This document shows positions 42,756-52,377 of a stretch of 64,000 nt of DNA, piece by piece (positions within the stretch are counted from its first letter, which is position 1; every line of letters begins with the position of its first letter). A model generated the notes under the pieces. It was given only the letters and a program-made list of their open reading frames with translations, did no database searches and was not told where the DNA came from. The position numbers and the translations under genes were made by a program. Source of the stretch: Gemmatimonas sp. (GTDB taxonomy: Bacteria; Gemmatimonadota; Gemmatimonadetes; Gemmatimonadales; Gemmatimonadaceae); NCBI RefSeq assembly GCF_031426495.1, contig NZ_JANPLK010000078.1, positions 62,001 to 126,000 of the forward strand, read 5' to 3'.

Positions 42756-43214
42756 ATGCCGACACTCTGGCTCGACGCCGATGCCGCCCCGCGCGATGTG
42801 AAGGAGGTCTGCTACCGCGCATGCGACCGTCTCGCGCTCGACACGATTCTGGTGGCGAATCAGCGACTCATTCTCCCCGTTGGCTACGCCAAGCTGTCGG
42901 CGGTACGAGTGGATGGCGGCGCGGATGTGGCCGATGCCTATATCGCGGCGCATGCGGTGGCTGGCGATGTCGTGATCACCGCCGACATTCCCCTCGCAGC
43001 GATCCTGGTGCCGAATCGCATCTACGTGATCGATCCGCGTGGTGGGCTCTACACCGCGGAAAGCATTGGCGAGCGTCTCTCGGTGCGCAACTTCATGGAA
43101 GGACTGCGCGGCTCGGGGGTGGAAACCGGCGGGCACGGCACGTACGGCGCGCGCGAGAAGCAGCAGTTCGCCAACGCGCTCGACCGCGTACTGGCGAAGG
43201 CGTTGCGCGCGTGA
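42756..43214 (+). CDS. DUF188/UPF0178 (YaiI/YqxD) family protein
   Basis: A 152-residue protein with the PIN-like UPF0178 pattern: LWLDADAAPRDVKEV, VANQRLILP, GADVADAYIAAHAVAGDVVITADIPLAA and GGHGTYGAREKQQFANALDR. The conserved Asp residues suggest nuclease ancestry; the role is unknown. Confidence 0.92.
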   Translation: MPTLWLDADAAPRDVKEVCYRACDRLALDTILVANQRLILPVGYAKLSAVRVDGGADVADAYIAAHAVAGDVVITADIPLAAILVPNRIYVIDPRGGLYTAESIGERLSVRNFMEGLRGSGVETGGHGTYGAREKQQFANALDRVLAKALRA

Positions 43215-43236
43215 CGCTGCGCGGTAAGATCAGCGG

Positions 43237-44478
43237 ATGCTGATCTCCCGTCGCGCCCTGACTGTCGCCCTGGCCGGAGTCGTCTCGGCGACCACGCTGT
43301 CCGCCCAGCGCCCCGCCGCTGTCCGCCCACTCGCCCCGAGCGAGTACCTGTATCTCTGGACGGCATCGGCCGACAGCAGCGGACCGGATTTTCTCGCCGT
43401 CTACGACGTCCGCGACAACGCGAAGGCCGCGCGCTACGGGGCATTGGTCACGACGGTCGCGGTCCCCGGACGTGGGAACGGTCCGCATCACACCGAGCAC
43501 GATATGCCGGCCGACGGGCGCTTGTTTGCCAACGGCTTCCGGTCGGGACAGTCGTTCGTGTTCGACTTGCGCGATCCTCGCGCCCCGCGGGTCGAGACAC
43601 ACTTCGGCGATATCGCCGGGTTGATGCATCCGCACAGCTTCTGGCGACTGCCCAATGGCAATCTGCTGTCCACATTTCAGATGCAGCACGATGCGGCGGG
43701 CACGGCCCCCGGTGGTTTGGTGGAGCTGACACCAAGCGCGACGCTCGTACGGTCATCATCCGCCAACCGCGCGCCAGCAAGTCGCAGTGATCGTCCGTAC
43801 TCAGCGGCCATTCTCAGCAACATCGACCGCGTGGTCGTCACGACCTCCGACATGGACAAGGCCGACTCCACGCGCAACGTGCAGTTGTGGCGGTTGTCCG
43901 ACCTGTCGCTGCAGCGCACCATCGAGCTGCCGCTCGGCCCGCACTTCGAGGGCTATCGCAGCGCCGAGCCACGCGTGTTGAGCGACGGCAAGACGGTGCT
44001 GGTATCCACGTTCAATTGCGGGCTATTTCTGCTGGACGGCTTGCGCAGCGCGACGCCGAGCGCGCGCATGGTAGCGTCATTTCCGCGCAAGCCCGGCACG
44101 AGCTGCGCCGTGCCGGTAGTGGCGGGGAAGTACTATCTCATTACGGTGCCCGCGTGGAGCGCGGTCGTGAGCCTCGACATCTCTGACCCCGCGCATCCGC
44201 GTGAAGTGAGCCGCGTGACGCTGGGCCCGGATGACGTGCCGCACTGGATTGGCATCGAGCCCAATCACCGGCGCGTCGTCATCACCGGATATCAGGCCAT
44301 GAAGACGCGCGTCCTGCTGGCCACCTTCAATGCAACGACCGGCGCGTTGACGCTCGACGAGCGCTTTCGCGCAGCAGGAAACACTGAGCCAGGCATGCGC
44401 TTGGAGAACATCACCTGGCCGCACGGTGGCACCGGCGCCGGCATTCCGCACGGCGCCGTCTTCAGCCGGTCTCGCTGA
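43237..44478 (+). CDS. Selenium-binding protein-like (methanethiol-oxidase-type) propeller protein
   Basis: A 413-residue exported protein with a signal peptide to about residue 23. His-rich propeller motifs GPHHTEHDMPADGRLFANGF, MHPHSFWRLPNGN, PHWIGIEPNHRRVVITGY and the end WPHGGTGAGIPHGAVF resemble SBP56/MTO proteins, where the His residues bind copper. Oxidation of methanethiol is only a family-based suggestion. It precedes the pentapeptide protein gene by one base. Confidence 0.75.
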   Translation: MLISRRALTVALAGVVSATTLSAQRPAAVRPLAPSEYLYLWTASADSSGPDFLAVYDVRDNAKAARYGALVTTVAVPGRGNGPHHTEHDMPADGRLFANGFRSGQSFVFDLRDPRAPRVETHFGDIAGLMHPHSFWRLPNGNLLSTFQMQHDAAGTAPGGLVELTPSATLVRSSSANRAPASRSDRPYSAAILSNIDRVVVTTSDMDKADSTRNVQLWRLSDLSLQRTIELPLGPHFEGYRSAEPRVLSDGKTVLVSTFNCGLFLLDGLRSATPSARMVASFPRKPGTSCAVPVVAGKYYLITVPAWSAVVSLDISDPAHPREVSRVTLGPDDVPHWIGIEPNHRRVVITGYQAMKTRVLLATFNATTGALTLDERFRAAGNTEPGMRLENITWPHGGTGAGIPHGAVFSRSR

Positions 44479-44479
44479 C

Positions 44480-45052
44480 ATGACAAAGACCGACTGGGAA
44501 GGACAGGACATCTCCGGGCAGACCCACACCGGCGTGAAGTTCATCGACCTCGAATGCACCGAGGCCGTGAATCGTGGCGCAGTGTTCACCGACTGCACTT
44601 TTCAGCGTGCCACGTTCAACTGCTCGGTGCACACCGATGCTGCGTTCGTGAACTGCACGTTCAACGGCTGCTCGTTCTTCGACGCGCGTTTCACCGAGTG
44701 CAAGTTCGTGGGCAGTAATTTCGTACGCTGCACCTTCGACTTGATGCAGATCGCCGGCGGCAATTGGTCGCATGTCGGTCTGTCGGGCGCGGATCTCTCG
44801 CGGGCGATCGTGCGTGGCGCGCGCCTACGCGAAGCCGACCTTTCACGGGTGCGCTGTCACGACGGATCGATCCGCGATGCGGATCTTTCGGGCGCCGACT
44901 TCGACGGCGCCGATTTTACCGACTGCGATCTGCGTGGCAGCGACTTGAGTTCCCTCGACTCGGCCCGCGTGCGGCTCAAGGGCGCGATCATCGACATGCA
45001 ACAGGCGCTGTCACTCGTGCAGGCCATGGGGCTCGACGTCCGGGCCGACTGA
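44480..45052 (+). CDS. Pentapeptide-repeat protein
   Basis: A 190-residue right-handed quadrilateral helix. Units such as GADLSRAIVRGARLREADLSRV, DADLSGADFDGADFTDCDLRGSDL repeat every five residues; a Cys/Phe-rich set (FNCSV, FVNCTFNGCSFF) occupies the first half. It may mimic DNA (as Qnr-like proteins do) but could have another role. ATG 44480 follows the previous stop closely. Confidence 0.88.
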   Translation: MTKTDWEGQDISGQTHTGVKFIDLECTEAVNRGAVFTDCTFQRATFNCSVHTDAAFVNCTFNGCSFFDARFTECKFVGSNFVRCTFDLMQIAGGNWSHVGLSGADLSRAIVRGARLREADLSRVRCHDGSIRDADLSGADFDGADFTDCDLRGSDLSSLDSARVRLKGAIIDMQQALSLVQAMGLDVRAD

Positions 45053-45077
45053 TTCGATGGAAGGGAGACAGGCCACA

Positions 45078-46280
45078 TCACGGCGCCCGCTCGGCGAGTG
45101 ATCGCCGGAGGAATGCCTGCACGGCCGCCTTCTGTCGTTCGTCGTGCCAAGCGATCCGGTTCGACAGATCGAGTGCGGCCGTGATCGCCTTGCGCGTGCC
45201 ATCGAGGTCGCCGCTCAACTGCCGTGCGTCGGCCAACAGCGTGTGGCTGTCCATTTGCTCGGGGTAGTCGCGCACCAGTCGTTCGGCCGCCGTCAGTGCG
45301 GCACGGGCGTCGCGGCGAGCGAGCCAGGTGCGCACCACGGTCGCCATCCATGCGGCCGTGGGGGCAACCGGCTGGCCGATGCGCGCCGAGACCGCGGCGG
45401 TGCCGGCGGCCAGCAGGGCATCGGGATCTCCCAGCCGCTCGCGCAGGCTGTCGGCGATGGACGGTGGGAGGTCCCACGCCTCGCCGTCGAACACGAAGCG
45501 CAGGCCCATCGGGATGCTCACCAGCGGCGCACCGGTGTGTTCGAGTCCGGTGGCGTCGACGCGATGGATGCGCCACGTCGGTGCGGCCTGGGCGCTGAGT
45601 TGACCGCGCAGCGTCGCGAAGAGCCGATCCGTGCTCGCCATCGTGCGCGGCTCGAGCGAGCCGCCCGAGATCACGAGATGGCGCAGTGGCGCGGTCGATG
45701 TGCCACCGCCCGCGGCCGACGACAGGCAGCGGGTTGATTCGTCGCGCGACGAATCGGCAAGCGCCCCGCTGATCGCGATGATGGCCGAGAACTCTGTGGG
45801 CGTGCGGCACATCATGGTGAGCGCGAAACGGGCGCCGAGCGAGTGGCCAATGAGCGTGCGGAACGGCATCGTGCGATACTCGCGGTCGATGCGCGGTAGG
45901 ACCTCGGTGGTGAGGAAGCGATGGAACGCGTCGGCATTGCGGGCGAGATCGATGCTGCGCTCACCTTGTTCTACGCCGATCACAATCTGAGGCGGCATCG
46001 CGAATCGATACGCGTCACCGGTGAGATTGTAGTTGGTGCTGGCTACGGCGAGATCGAAGAACGCGCGCACCTGTCCGTCGAGCAGTACCACTACCGGATA
46101 ACGCTGGCGTGCCATCGCATAGTTCGGCGGCAGCTGTACATGCACCGCGCGCGTTTCGTTCAACACCGTCGAGGCGATGCGCAGCACGCGCGTCTGCGCA
46201 CCACCAGCGGAAGGGAAGGCACCGACGGTGAGTAGCCCGGCGGCAAGAGTGAACCGCACATCACGCAACCGTCGCACCAT
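45078..46280 (-). CDS. Exported alpha/beta hydrolase (esterase D-like) with C-terminal helical repeats
   Basis: A 400-residue exported enzyme. Signal peptide to about residue 29. The esterase D-like core has PVVVLLDGQVRAFFDLA, nucleophile GHSLG in TLIGHSLGARFALTM and a late HTG-like segment. The C-terminal 130 residues are TPR-like helices. The ATG shares a base with the stop of the DUF5916 gene (TGATG). Similar to ferri-siderophore or acyl esterases; substrate not determined. Confidence 0.85.
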   Translation of the reverse strand: MVRRLRDVRFTLAAGLLTVGAFPSAGGAQTRVLRIASTVLNETRAVHVQLPPNYAMARQRYPVVVLLDGQVRAFFDLAVASTNYNLTGDAYRFAMPPQIVIGVEQGERSIDLARNADAFHRFLTTEVLPRIDREYRTMPFRTLIGHSLGARFALTMMCRTPTEFSAIIAISGALADSSRDESTRCLSSAAGGGTSTAPLRHLVISGGSLEPRTMASTDRLFATLRGQLSAQAAPTWRIHRVDATGLEHTGAPLVSIPMGLRFVFDGEAWDLPPSIADSLRERLGDPDALLAAGTAAVSARIGQPVAPTAAWMATVVRTWLARRDARAALTAAERLVRDYPEQMDSHTLLADARQLSGDLDGTRKAITAALDLSNRIAWHDERQKAAVQAFLRRSLAERAP

Positions 46281-48562
46281 CAGACCCGAAAGTATTTCAC
46301 GTACTTGGCGACGAACGTCCCGCGCGTTGGCGTGCGCCACGGTACACCATTCGGTAGGTCGGTCGGCCATTGACTGGTCCATACGAGGTAAAGGTCGGAA
46401 CCTGGTGACGACGTCCAGCGCACGCGGGCATTGAGTGCGCCGCGATTGGACTCGTTATCCCACTGGGCGAACAGCGTTGTGCTGAGACGCGGACTGGTCG
46501 CCACGTCAAGGCGAAGTCGCGCCGTTTGTGCGACGAAGCGCACGGTGCTCTCCACCAACGTGAGGGAGGCCGCGGTGCGAGTGTAGTCGACGCTCACGTT
46601 CACGTGCGGCGCGAAGCGACCGCGCACACTCAACTCGAGTTCCGATGACCGTCCCGAATAGAATCCCCCTCGCGAGATCTGCGCATCCACGCTCACCGTT
46701 CGGGCACTCGACGACTGAAAGTCGAGCGCGGCGCGATTCCATGCATACCGTCCCGCCTCGATCACGGCGCCGTCGAACAGATCGAACGCGTCTTCTGGCG
46801 CGTCGTAGGAACGCGTGAGATCCACCGTGAACTCGTCGCCGCTGTCGAACTCGAGTCCGAAGGGCGTGGTCGTGAGGCGGCCATTCGACAGCCCGGACAG
46901 CGACGACGTGTTCCCCATCGTGCGCACCAAGTCGCCTTCCAGCAGGTTGAACTTCAACTGTCGTACGTGCATGGCCGCCAACGGCCGCCCCAGCGCGCCC
47001 AGCGCCGAGGGGCGCGGCGTGAACTCCGCCTGCCAGGAGGTGCGCGTGATGCCGCGCTGCTGCACGAACCCGAGGTCCGGATTGAACCCCTGTCCGACGC
47101 GGTCAACGCGCAGGGCGATATCGGCAATGTCGTTGGGGAAGTCGACCATCGCGCGCGCGTAGTACGGATCGCCTGTGGTGTTGCCACCGTCGACCGCTGC
47201 GGTGCCCAGCAGCACGAGGTTCTGATCACGAATGACGTAGGGGAGCGTGAAATCGACACCCCCGGTGCCACTCGCCGCGCCGGTTCGTGGCGTGTTCAGC
47301 GTGGCCATGGCGCCCACGTACCCGCGGCCAAGTACATCGCGCTTGATACGCGCGACCGCGGCGGTGGAAGGATTGTCACCGCCCGTGTGCGTGGTGAGGA
47401 AGCCAACCTGCTGTTGCCCCAGCCGTCCGGTGAGACGGGCACCGCCCTGCAGGGGGATGGGCACCCCGTTGCCGCCCAGGCCAATGCGGCGACTGTAGAA
47501 CAGCTGCGACTGTCCCTGTCGGCCGAATTGAAAGATGCCGGCGCCCTCGGTGAAAAACGTGCGCTGCTCGGGGAAAAACAGGGAAAAGCGCGTGAGATTC
47601 ACCACCTGCCGGTCGACTTCGGCCTGCGCGAAATCCGCGTTGGCCGTGAGGTCGAGCGTGAGCGTTGAGGTGGGCGCCAGCTTGGCATCGAGTCCCGCCG
47701 TGCCGCGGAAGCCGGGATCGCGCGTCGCCTGCAGCGCGCCATCGTCACCCACGCGGCGCTCGGTGAGCGCACCGCTCGAAAACACATACGGGCGCACTTC
47801 CGCGAACGCGCGACGCGGGAGCCCATCTTCGAGCACCTTCACGGCCTCTTTGAAGCCCGTGAGTGCTCCTGCCCGTTCGAGAAAGCGGATGCCCTCGGTG
47901 CGCTTCCACGCCGACCAGAGCGCCGACTCATTCTTGCGGCGAATGTAGCGGCGCACGTTGATATCCCACGCATCAGCGGCGGCATCGGCGTCGATGTGGC
48001 GATAACGGAGCGTTTGCCACGGAATCATCATCTCGGCTTGCCACCCGTCGGCGGTGACGCGCGCCCGTCCATCCCAGATGCCATCCCACTCGCGTGACTC
48101 GCCCTCGAAGCTCAACACCTCGGCGTCGTTCAGCGCACCGTTGGGGTTGATCGTGAACAGAAAGGCGGTGCGTTTATCCGCGGTCGGCGACAGCATCACC
48201 GACACGTTGTCGTCGGCGCCAAGGTCGGCGTCGCGTCGCAGCTGCGTGCGCCGGATCCCCGACGGGTCGCGATCGTACGCCCAGATGCCCACCCAGAGTC
48301 CCTCCGGGGATCCGACAAAGCGGACCACCGTGCGCTCGCTGACGGCCTCGCCTTGGCGTGGATCGCGCTGCGTAAAGCTGGTCAGACTATCCGTCTGCGA
48401 CCACGCGGACTCGTTCAGCACACCGTCGAGCGTGAGCCCGCGTTCGAAGAGAATGCGCGGCGGTCGCGGCGCGTCGGGGTGCGGGGCGTCGGCGCTCTGT
48501 GCGCCCAGTGACGCCGTGGCGACGACCAGCGCGAAGCACGTCCAGCGAGGCAAAGACAGCAT
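46280..48562 (-). CDS. DUF5916 protein: CBM9-like N-terminal plus outer-membrane barrel
   Basis: A 760-residue exported protein. After a signal peptide (about 1-21), a CBM9-like domain (LDGVLNESAWSQTD, WVGIWAYDRDP, EMMIPWQTLRYR) spans residues about 35-230. The rest is a beta-barrel with repeated strands (NLTRFSLFFPEQRTFFTEGAGIF) and an aromatic end at VKYFRV. The family is abundant in Gemmatimonadota and Bacteroidota; carbohydrate sensing or uptake is suggested. Cotranslated with the esterase. Confidence 0.9.
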   Translation of the reverse strand: MLSLPRWTCFALVVATASLGAQSADAPHPDAPRPPRILFERGLTLDGVLNESAWSQTDSLTSFTQRDPRQGEAVSERTVVRFVGSPEGLWVGIWAYDRDPSGIRRTQLRRDADLGADDNVSVMLSPTADKRTAFLFTINPNGALNDAEVLSFEGESREWDGIWDGRARVTADGWQAEMMIPWQTLRYRHIDADAAADAWDINVRRYIRRKNESALWSAWKRTEGIRFLERAGALTGFKEAVKVLEDGLPRRAFAEVRPYVFSSGALTERRVGDDGALQATRDPGFRGTAGLDAKLAPTSTLTLDLTANADFAQAEVDRQVVNLTRFSLFFPEQRTFFTEGAGIFQFGRQGQSQLFYSRRIGLGGNGVPIPLQGGARLTGRLGQQQVGFLTTHTGGDNPSTAAVARIKRDVLGRGYVGAMATLNTPRTGAASGTGGVDFTLPYVIRDQNLVLLGTAAVDGGNTTGDPYYARAMVDFPNDIADIALRVDRVGQGFNPDLGFVQQRGITRTSWQAEFTPRPSALGALGRPLAAMHVRQLKFNLLEGDLVRTMGNTSSLSGLSNGRLTTTPFGLEFDSGDEFTVDLTRSYDAPEDAFDLFDGAVIEAGRYAWNRAALDFQSSSARTVSVDAQISRGGFYSGRSSELELSVRGRFAPHVNVSVDYTRTAASLTLVESTVRFVAQTARLRLDVATSPRLSTTLFAQWDNESNRGALNARVRWTSSPGSDLYLVWTSQWPTDLPNGVPWRTPTRGTFVAKYVKYFRV

Positions 48563-48664
48563 AGCGAGGATATCTGGTGTCGCATTGCCGGGAAGGCAAT
48601 ACAACGGCATTCTACCTGTCGGGGCAGCTGATTTTCCAACTTCACTTCATGACCGAGAGTGGGC

Positions 48665-50389
48665 ATGCGCGCGGTACCCGTCGTCATCGGCATCATCACG
48701 ACCCTCGCGTTCACACCGTGCGCGCTCTCGTCGCAACGGAAGCCGGCGGGCGCGCCCGTATCCGTCGTGGAAACGAGTCTCGCCGACTTGCGCACCGCGC
48801 TCGAACAGCGGCGGATCACCTCGCGCGAGATCGTGCAGCAGTATCTCGCCCGCATTGCGACGTACGAAGACAAGCTCAATGCTGTGATCATGGTGAATCC
48901 GCAGGCGCTGGCGATCGCCGACTCGCTCGATCGCGAGCGTGCGGCCGGTCGAGTGCGTGGTCCCCTGCACGGCATTCCGATTGCCCTCAAGGACAACATC
49001 CAGACGACCGAGATGGCGACATCGGGTGGGGCGCTTGCGTTCGCCGACCTGCTGCCGAACTACGACGCCACCGTCACGCGCAACCTCAAGGCGGCCGGCG
49101 CGATCATCATCGCCAAGACGCAGCTCACCGAGCTCGCCAACTGGACCGCCACCGGCATGCCCGGCAACTACACCGGGCTCACCGGCTACGGCATGAATCC
49201 GTGGGACCCGCGGCGTGATCCACGCGACGCGTCGTTCGACGGACGCCCGGTCATGAACACCGGTGGCTCGAGCTCCGGCGTGGGCACCAACGTCAGCTTC
49301 TGGGCCGGCAACGTGGGCACGGAAACGTCGGGATCGATTCTCAGCCCGGCACAGCAGAATTTCCTGGTGGGCATCAAACCCACCGTGGGGCGCGTGAGCC
49401 GTTACGGCGTGATTCCCATCACCGCCGATCAGGACACTCCCGGGCCGATGACGCGCACCGTACGCGACGCGGCGATCATGCTGGGCGCGTTGGAAGGCAC
49501 CACGCCCGACGCCAACGATGCCGCCACCAAGGTGTGCACCCCGCCGCCCCGCAACGACTACACCGCCTTTCTCAGCGCGGACAAGCTCAAGGGCGCCCGT
49601 ATCGGGATTCCCCGCGCCTTCTTCTACGAGCCGACCGTTCCCCCGGCTGGCGGCAGCAGCACGCCCCGCGGTGGGCTCAATGCGGCCCAGAAGACGGCCA
49701 TGGACGAGGTCATCGCCGTCCTCAAGGCGCAGGGCGCCGTGATCGTCGACCCGGCGGACATTTCGAGCGTCGTGGAGCCGGCGCCGGCCAACAACTTCCT
49801 GAACTGGAATCCCTGCAGCGGCCTCGAGCAGGCCAAGGGACGCGACGCTGACTGCTCGATCGCCTTCAAGTACGGCATGAAGCGGGATTTCAACGCGTGG
49901 CTCGCGCTCCTCGGCGACCGGGCGCCCGTGAAGTCGTTGTTGGCGCTACGACAGTGGAACATCGCCCATCAGCGGGCTGGTGCGATCAAATACGGACAGG
50001 CGCTGCTCGACATCTCCGATGAGATGGACGTGCAGGCCGACCGGGCGCGCTACGAGGCCGACCGCCGCAAGGACATCCTGCTGTCGGCCACCAACGGCAT
50101 CGACGCCGCCATGAAAGCGCACCAGCTCGACGCCTTGCTTTTCCCCGGCGCCAGCAGCGCGAATATCGGCGCGCGTCCCGGTTATCCTACCATTACCGTT
50201 CCGTATGCCCTGCTGCCGGTGGCGCAGGGGCAGGGCGCGCAGGCGTTCCCCGACGGCTTCTCGCCGCGGCCTGCCCCGTTCGGTGTGAGCTTCACCGCGT
50301 CGGCGTGCGGTGAGCCCACCCTGGTCGGGCTGGCATATGCGTTCGAGCAGGCCACGAAGAAGCGCGTACGTCCGCCGCTGTTTCCGTAA
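48665..50389 (+). CDS. Exported amidase (amidase-signature family)
   Basis: A 574-residue enzyme with a signal peptide (about 1-20). The amidase Ser-cisSer-Lys set is visible: Lys near residue 109 in IALKDNIQ, GGSSSGVG near 202, and GTETSGSI near 222. It hydrolyses an amide; the substrate is unknown. ATG 48665 is used; GTG 48659 adds two residues. It is followed 17 bp later by an M20 peptidase, likely an operon. Confidence 0.92.
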   Translation: MRAVPVVIGIITTLAFTPCALSSQRKPAGAPVSVVETSLADLRTALEQRRITSREIVQQYLARIATYEDKLNAVIMVNPQALAIADSLDRERAAGRVRGPLHGIPIALKDNIQTTEMATSGGALAFADLLPNYDATVTRNLKAAGAIIIAKTQLTELANWTATGMPGNYTGLTGYGMNPWDPRRDPRDASFDGRPVMNTGGSSSGVGTNVSFWAGNVGTETSGSILSPAQQNFLVGIKPTVGRVSRYGVIPITADQDTPGPMTRTVRDAAIMLGALEGTTPDANDAATKVCTPPPRNDYTAFLSADKLKGARIGIPRAFFYEPTVPPAGGSSTPRGGLNAAQKTAMDEVIAVLKAQGAVIVDPADISSVVEPAPANNFLNWNPCSGLEQAKGRDADCSIAFKYGMKRDFNAWLALLGDRAPVKSLLALRQWNIAHQRAGAIKYGQALLDISDEMDVQADRARYEADRRKDILLSATNGIDAAMKAHQLDALLFPGASSANIGARPGYPTITVPYALLPVAQGQGAQAFPDGFSPRPAPFGVSFTASACGEPTLVGLAYAFEQATKKRVRPPLFP

Positions 50390-50406
50390 CTCCTACCTCT
50401 TCTCTC

Positions 50407-51705
50407 ATGCGTCGCTCTCTTGTGTTCCTCGCGGTCGCTGCGGCCGCGGCGTCGTTGTCGCAGCCGTTGGCCGCGCAGACCTATCCGACCAGCTGGAATC
50501 CCGAGCTCCTCAAGCGGGCCGACGTGAAGTCGGCGCTGGCGATGATCGAGCAGCGCTTTCCGAGTCAGGTCGAAGAGTGGATCCGTATTGCCGAAATGCC
50601 CGGCAAGTCGCGGCTCGAGCAACAGCGTGGCGCGTACGTGAAGTCGGTGTTCGAGAAGGAGGGCCTGAAGGTGTCGGTCGATTCCATCGGCAACGTGACC
50701 GGCGTGCGCAAAGGGACCGGCGGCGGCCCGACCATCGTGATCGCCGCGCACACCGACATTGTATTCCCGCCGGAAACGAACACCAAGGTGCGTCGCTCGG
50801 GCGACACGCTGTTCGCGCCGGGTGTGGGTGATAACACCGCGTCGGTGGCGAACATGCTGTCCACGTTGCGCGTGATGAACGCCACCAAGTTCACGAGCAA
50901 AGGCGACATCATCTTCATCGGCACCGTGCAGGAAGAACTCGGCCTCAAGGGCATGGAGTACTGGCTGCAGCACAACCCGAAGCCCGACCTGCTCATCGTG
51001 CCCGATGGTGCGTACGGCAGCGTAGCCTACGGTGCCCTCGGCATCTACTGGACCAAGTTCGTGTTCACACATCCCGGTGCGCACACGCTGTCGTCGCGCG
51101 GCATTCCGACACCCGTAAAGGCGGTAGCCAAGGCGATCGACCGACTGTACCAGCTCCAGTTCGACGCGCTGCCCAATGGCGCCGTAATGAACATCGGTCA
51201 GATCCATGGTGGCAACATCTTCAACGCCGTGCCGCAGGAGCTGTACTTCACGGTCGACCTGCGCAGCTCGGATCCGGTGCTACTGGATTCGCTCGATCGC
51301 ACGATCACGCGCATCACGCAGGAAGTGGCGGCCGAGCAGAAGGTCGGTCTCAAGATCGAGATCGAGCAGAAGAGCGGTGCCGGCGGCACGGAGAAGCAGC
51401 TCGAAGGCGCGCGGGCCCATCCGATCGTGCAAACCGCGGTCGATATCAATCGCGCGCTCGGCATGACCCCGGGTATGCCTGGCGCATCGGAAGCCGTGGC
51501 CACGGGGGCTACCGATGCCAACCCCGGCGTGGTGCGCAAGATTCCGAGCATCGCCATCGGCGGTTCGAAGGCCAGTGGTGCGCATCAACTCACCGAGTTC
51601 GCGCTCGCCTCCAGTGCGCTGCCGTCCACCAAGCTGCTGTACCTGCTCACGGCCACGTTCGCGGATGGCATCAAGATCGTGCCGCCTGCCAAGATCGTGC
51701 CGTGA
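50407..51705 (+). CDS. Exported M20-family metallopeptidase
   Basis: A 432-residue exported peptidase; signal peptide to about residue 23. The metal set is HTDIVF (His near 116), GVGDNTAS (Asp near 142) and EELGLKG (Glu pair near 177), with an inserted dimerisation-type domain near residues 220-330. It probably releases amino acids from peptides and pairs with the upstream amidase. Confidence 0.92.
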   Translation: MRRSLVFLAVAAAAASLSQPLAAQTYPTSWNPELLKRADVKSALAMIEQRFPSQVEEWIRIAEMPGKSRLEQQRGAYVKSVFEKEGLKVSVDSIGNVTGVRKGTGGGPTIVIAAHTDIVFPPETNTKVRRSGDTLFAPGVGDNTASVANMLSTLRVMNATKFTSKGDIIFIGTVQEELGLKGMEYWLQHNPKPDLLIVPDGAYGSVAYGALGIYWTKFVFTHPGAHTLSSRGIPTPVKAVAKAIDRLYQLQFDALPNGAVMNIGQIHGGNIFNAVPQELYFTVDLRSSDPVLLDSLDRTITRITQEVAAEQKVGLKIEIEQKSGAGGTEKQLEGARAHPIVQTAVDINRALGMTPGMPGASEAVATGATDANPGVVRKIPSIAIGGSKASGAHQLTEFALASSALPSTKLLYLLTATFADGIKIVPPAKIVP

Positions 51706-51899
51706 TCCAATCGTACGAAAGCAGCACAATTGTGACAGGAATCGGGGCTGTGTGATGCGACGACGCAGAAACCCACGACGATTCGACGCTCGCCCGTTGC
51801 GCCCCGGCGTCATACAGAGGATGTTCCAAGGGTAAGAACTTGTGTGAACACCCCCGTCCGTCGGCGTTTTGACGTGATGTGTGCGATGTGACGGCGGCG

Positions 51900-51935
51900 A
51901 TCTCCTGCGCGCAGCTGTGCTCTCTTTCAGGAGAT
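51900..51935 (+). promoter_or_regulatory. Hairpin hiding a ribosome-binding site
   Basis: ATCTCCTG (51900-51907) is the exact reverse complement of CAGGAGAT (51928-51935). The right arm contains the AGGAGA ribosome site for the GTG start at 51942. A 20-base loop lies between. It could be a translation switch or thermometer. Confidence 0.5.
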
Positions 51936-51941
51936 TTGCTT

Positions 51942-52361
51942 GTGACCACCGCTGCTGCCACACCCGCGCCGACGCCCGCGTCCATCCCGACGTCGACCGA
52001 GTACCACAAGGCGCTGCGACTGTTGTACGTCGCCAATACGATTTCCGATGCGCAGTGGAGCATGCTTCGTGCGCATTGTCTGGCCCCTGATTACACGCTC
52101 ACAACCGTCGAACTCGCCGAGGCAGCTGGCTTCGAGAAGCCGGGTGCCGTGAACCTGAACTACGGCCGGTTTGGCGCGAAGTTGGCCGGACGCCTGCTGT
52201 ACACCGTCCCGCCCAAGGAGCCGCAGGCGTCGGTGTTCGCCACATTCGCCGAAGGTGGCGCCGAAGCGCCGCAAACGCGTTGGACGCTGCGCCCTGAGAT
52301 CGTCGCCGCGGTAAAGCTATTGAACTGGTTTCCGCGATTGGCCAAGCACAAGACGGCCTGA
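51942..52361 (+). CDS. Hypothetical protein, helical
   Basis: A 139-residue cytoplasmic protein of unknown family. An Ala/Pro/Thr-rich N-terminus is followed by helical segments (YHKALRLLYVANTI, LTTVELAEAAGF) and a charged end. The GTG start at 51942 has AGGAGA seven bases upstream, inside the right arm of a hairpin (51900-51935). It lies between the M20 peptidase and the convergent kinase gene. Confidence 0.7.
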   Translation: MTTAAATPAPTPASIPTSTEYHKALRLLYVANTISDAQWSMLRAHCLAPDYTLTTVELAEAAGFEKPGAVNLNYGRFGAKLAGRLLYTVPPKEPQASVFATFAEGGAEAPQTRWTLRPEIVAAVKLLNWFPRLAKHKTA

Positions 52362-52377
52362 CCTTTCCAACTCTTCG

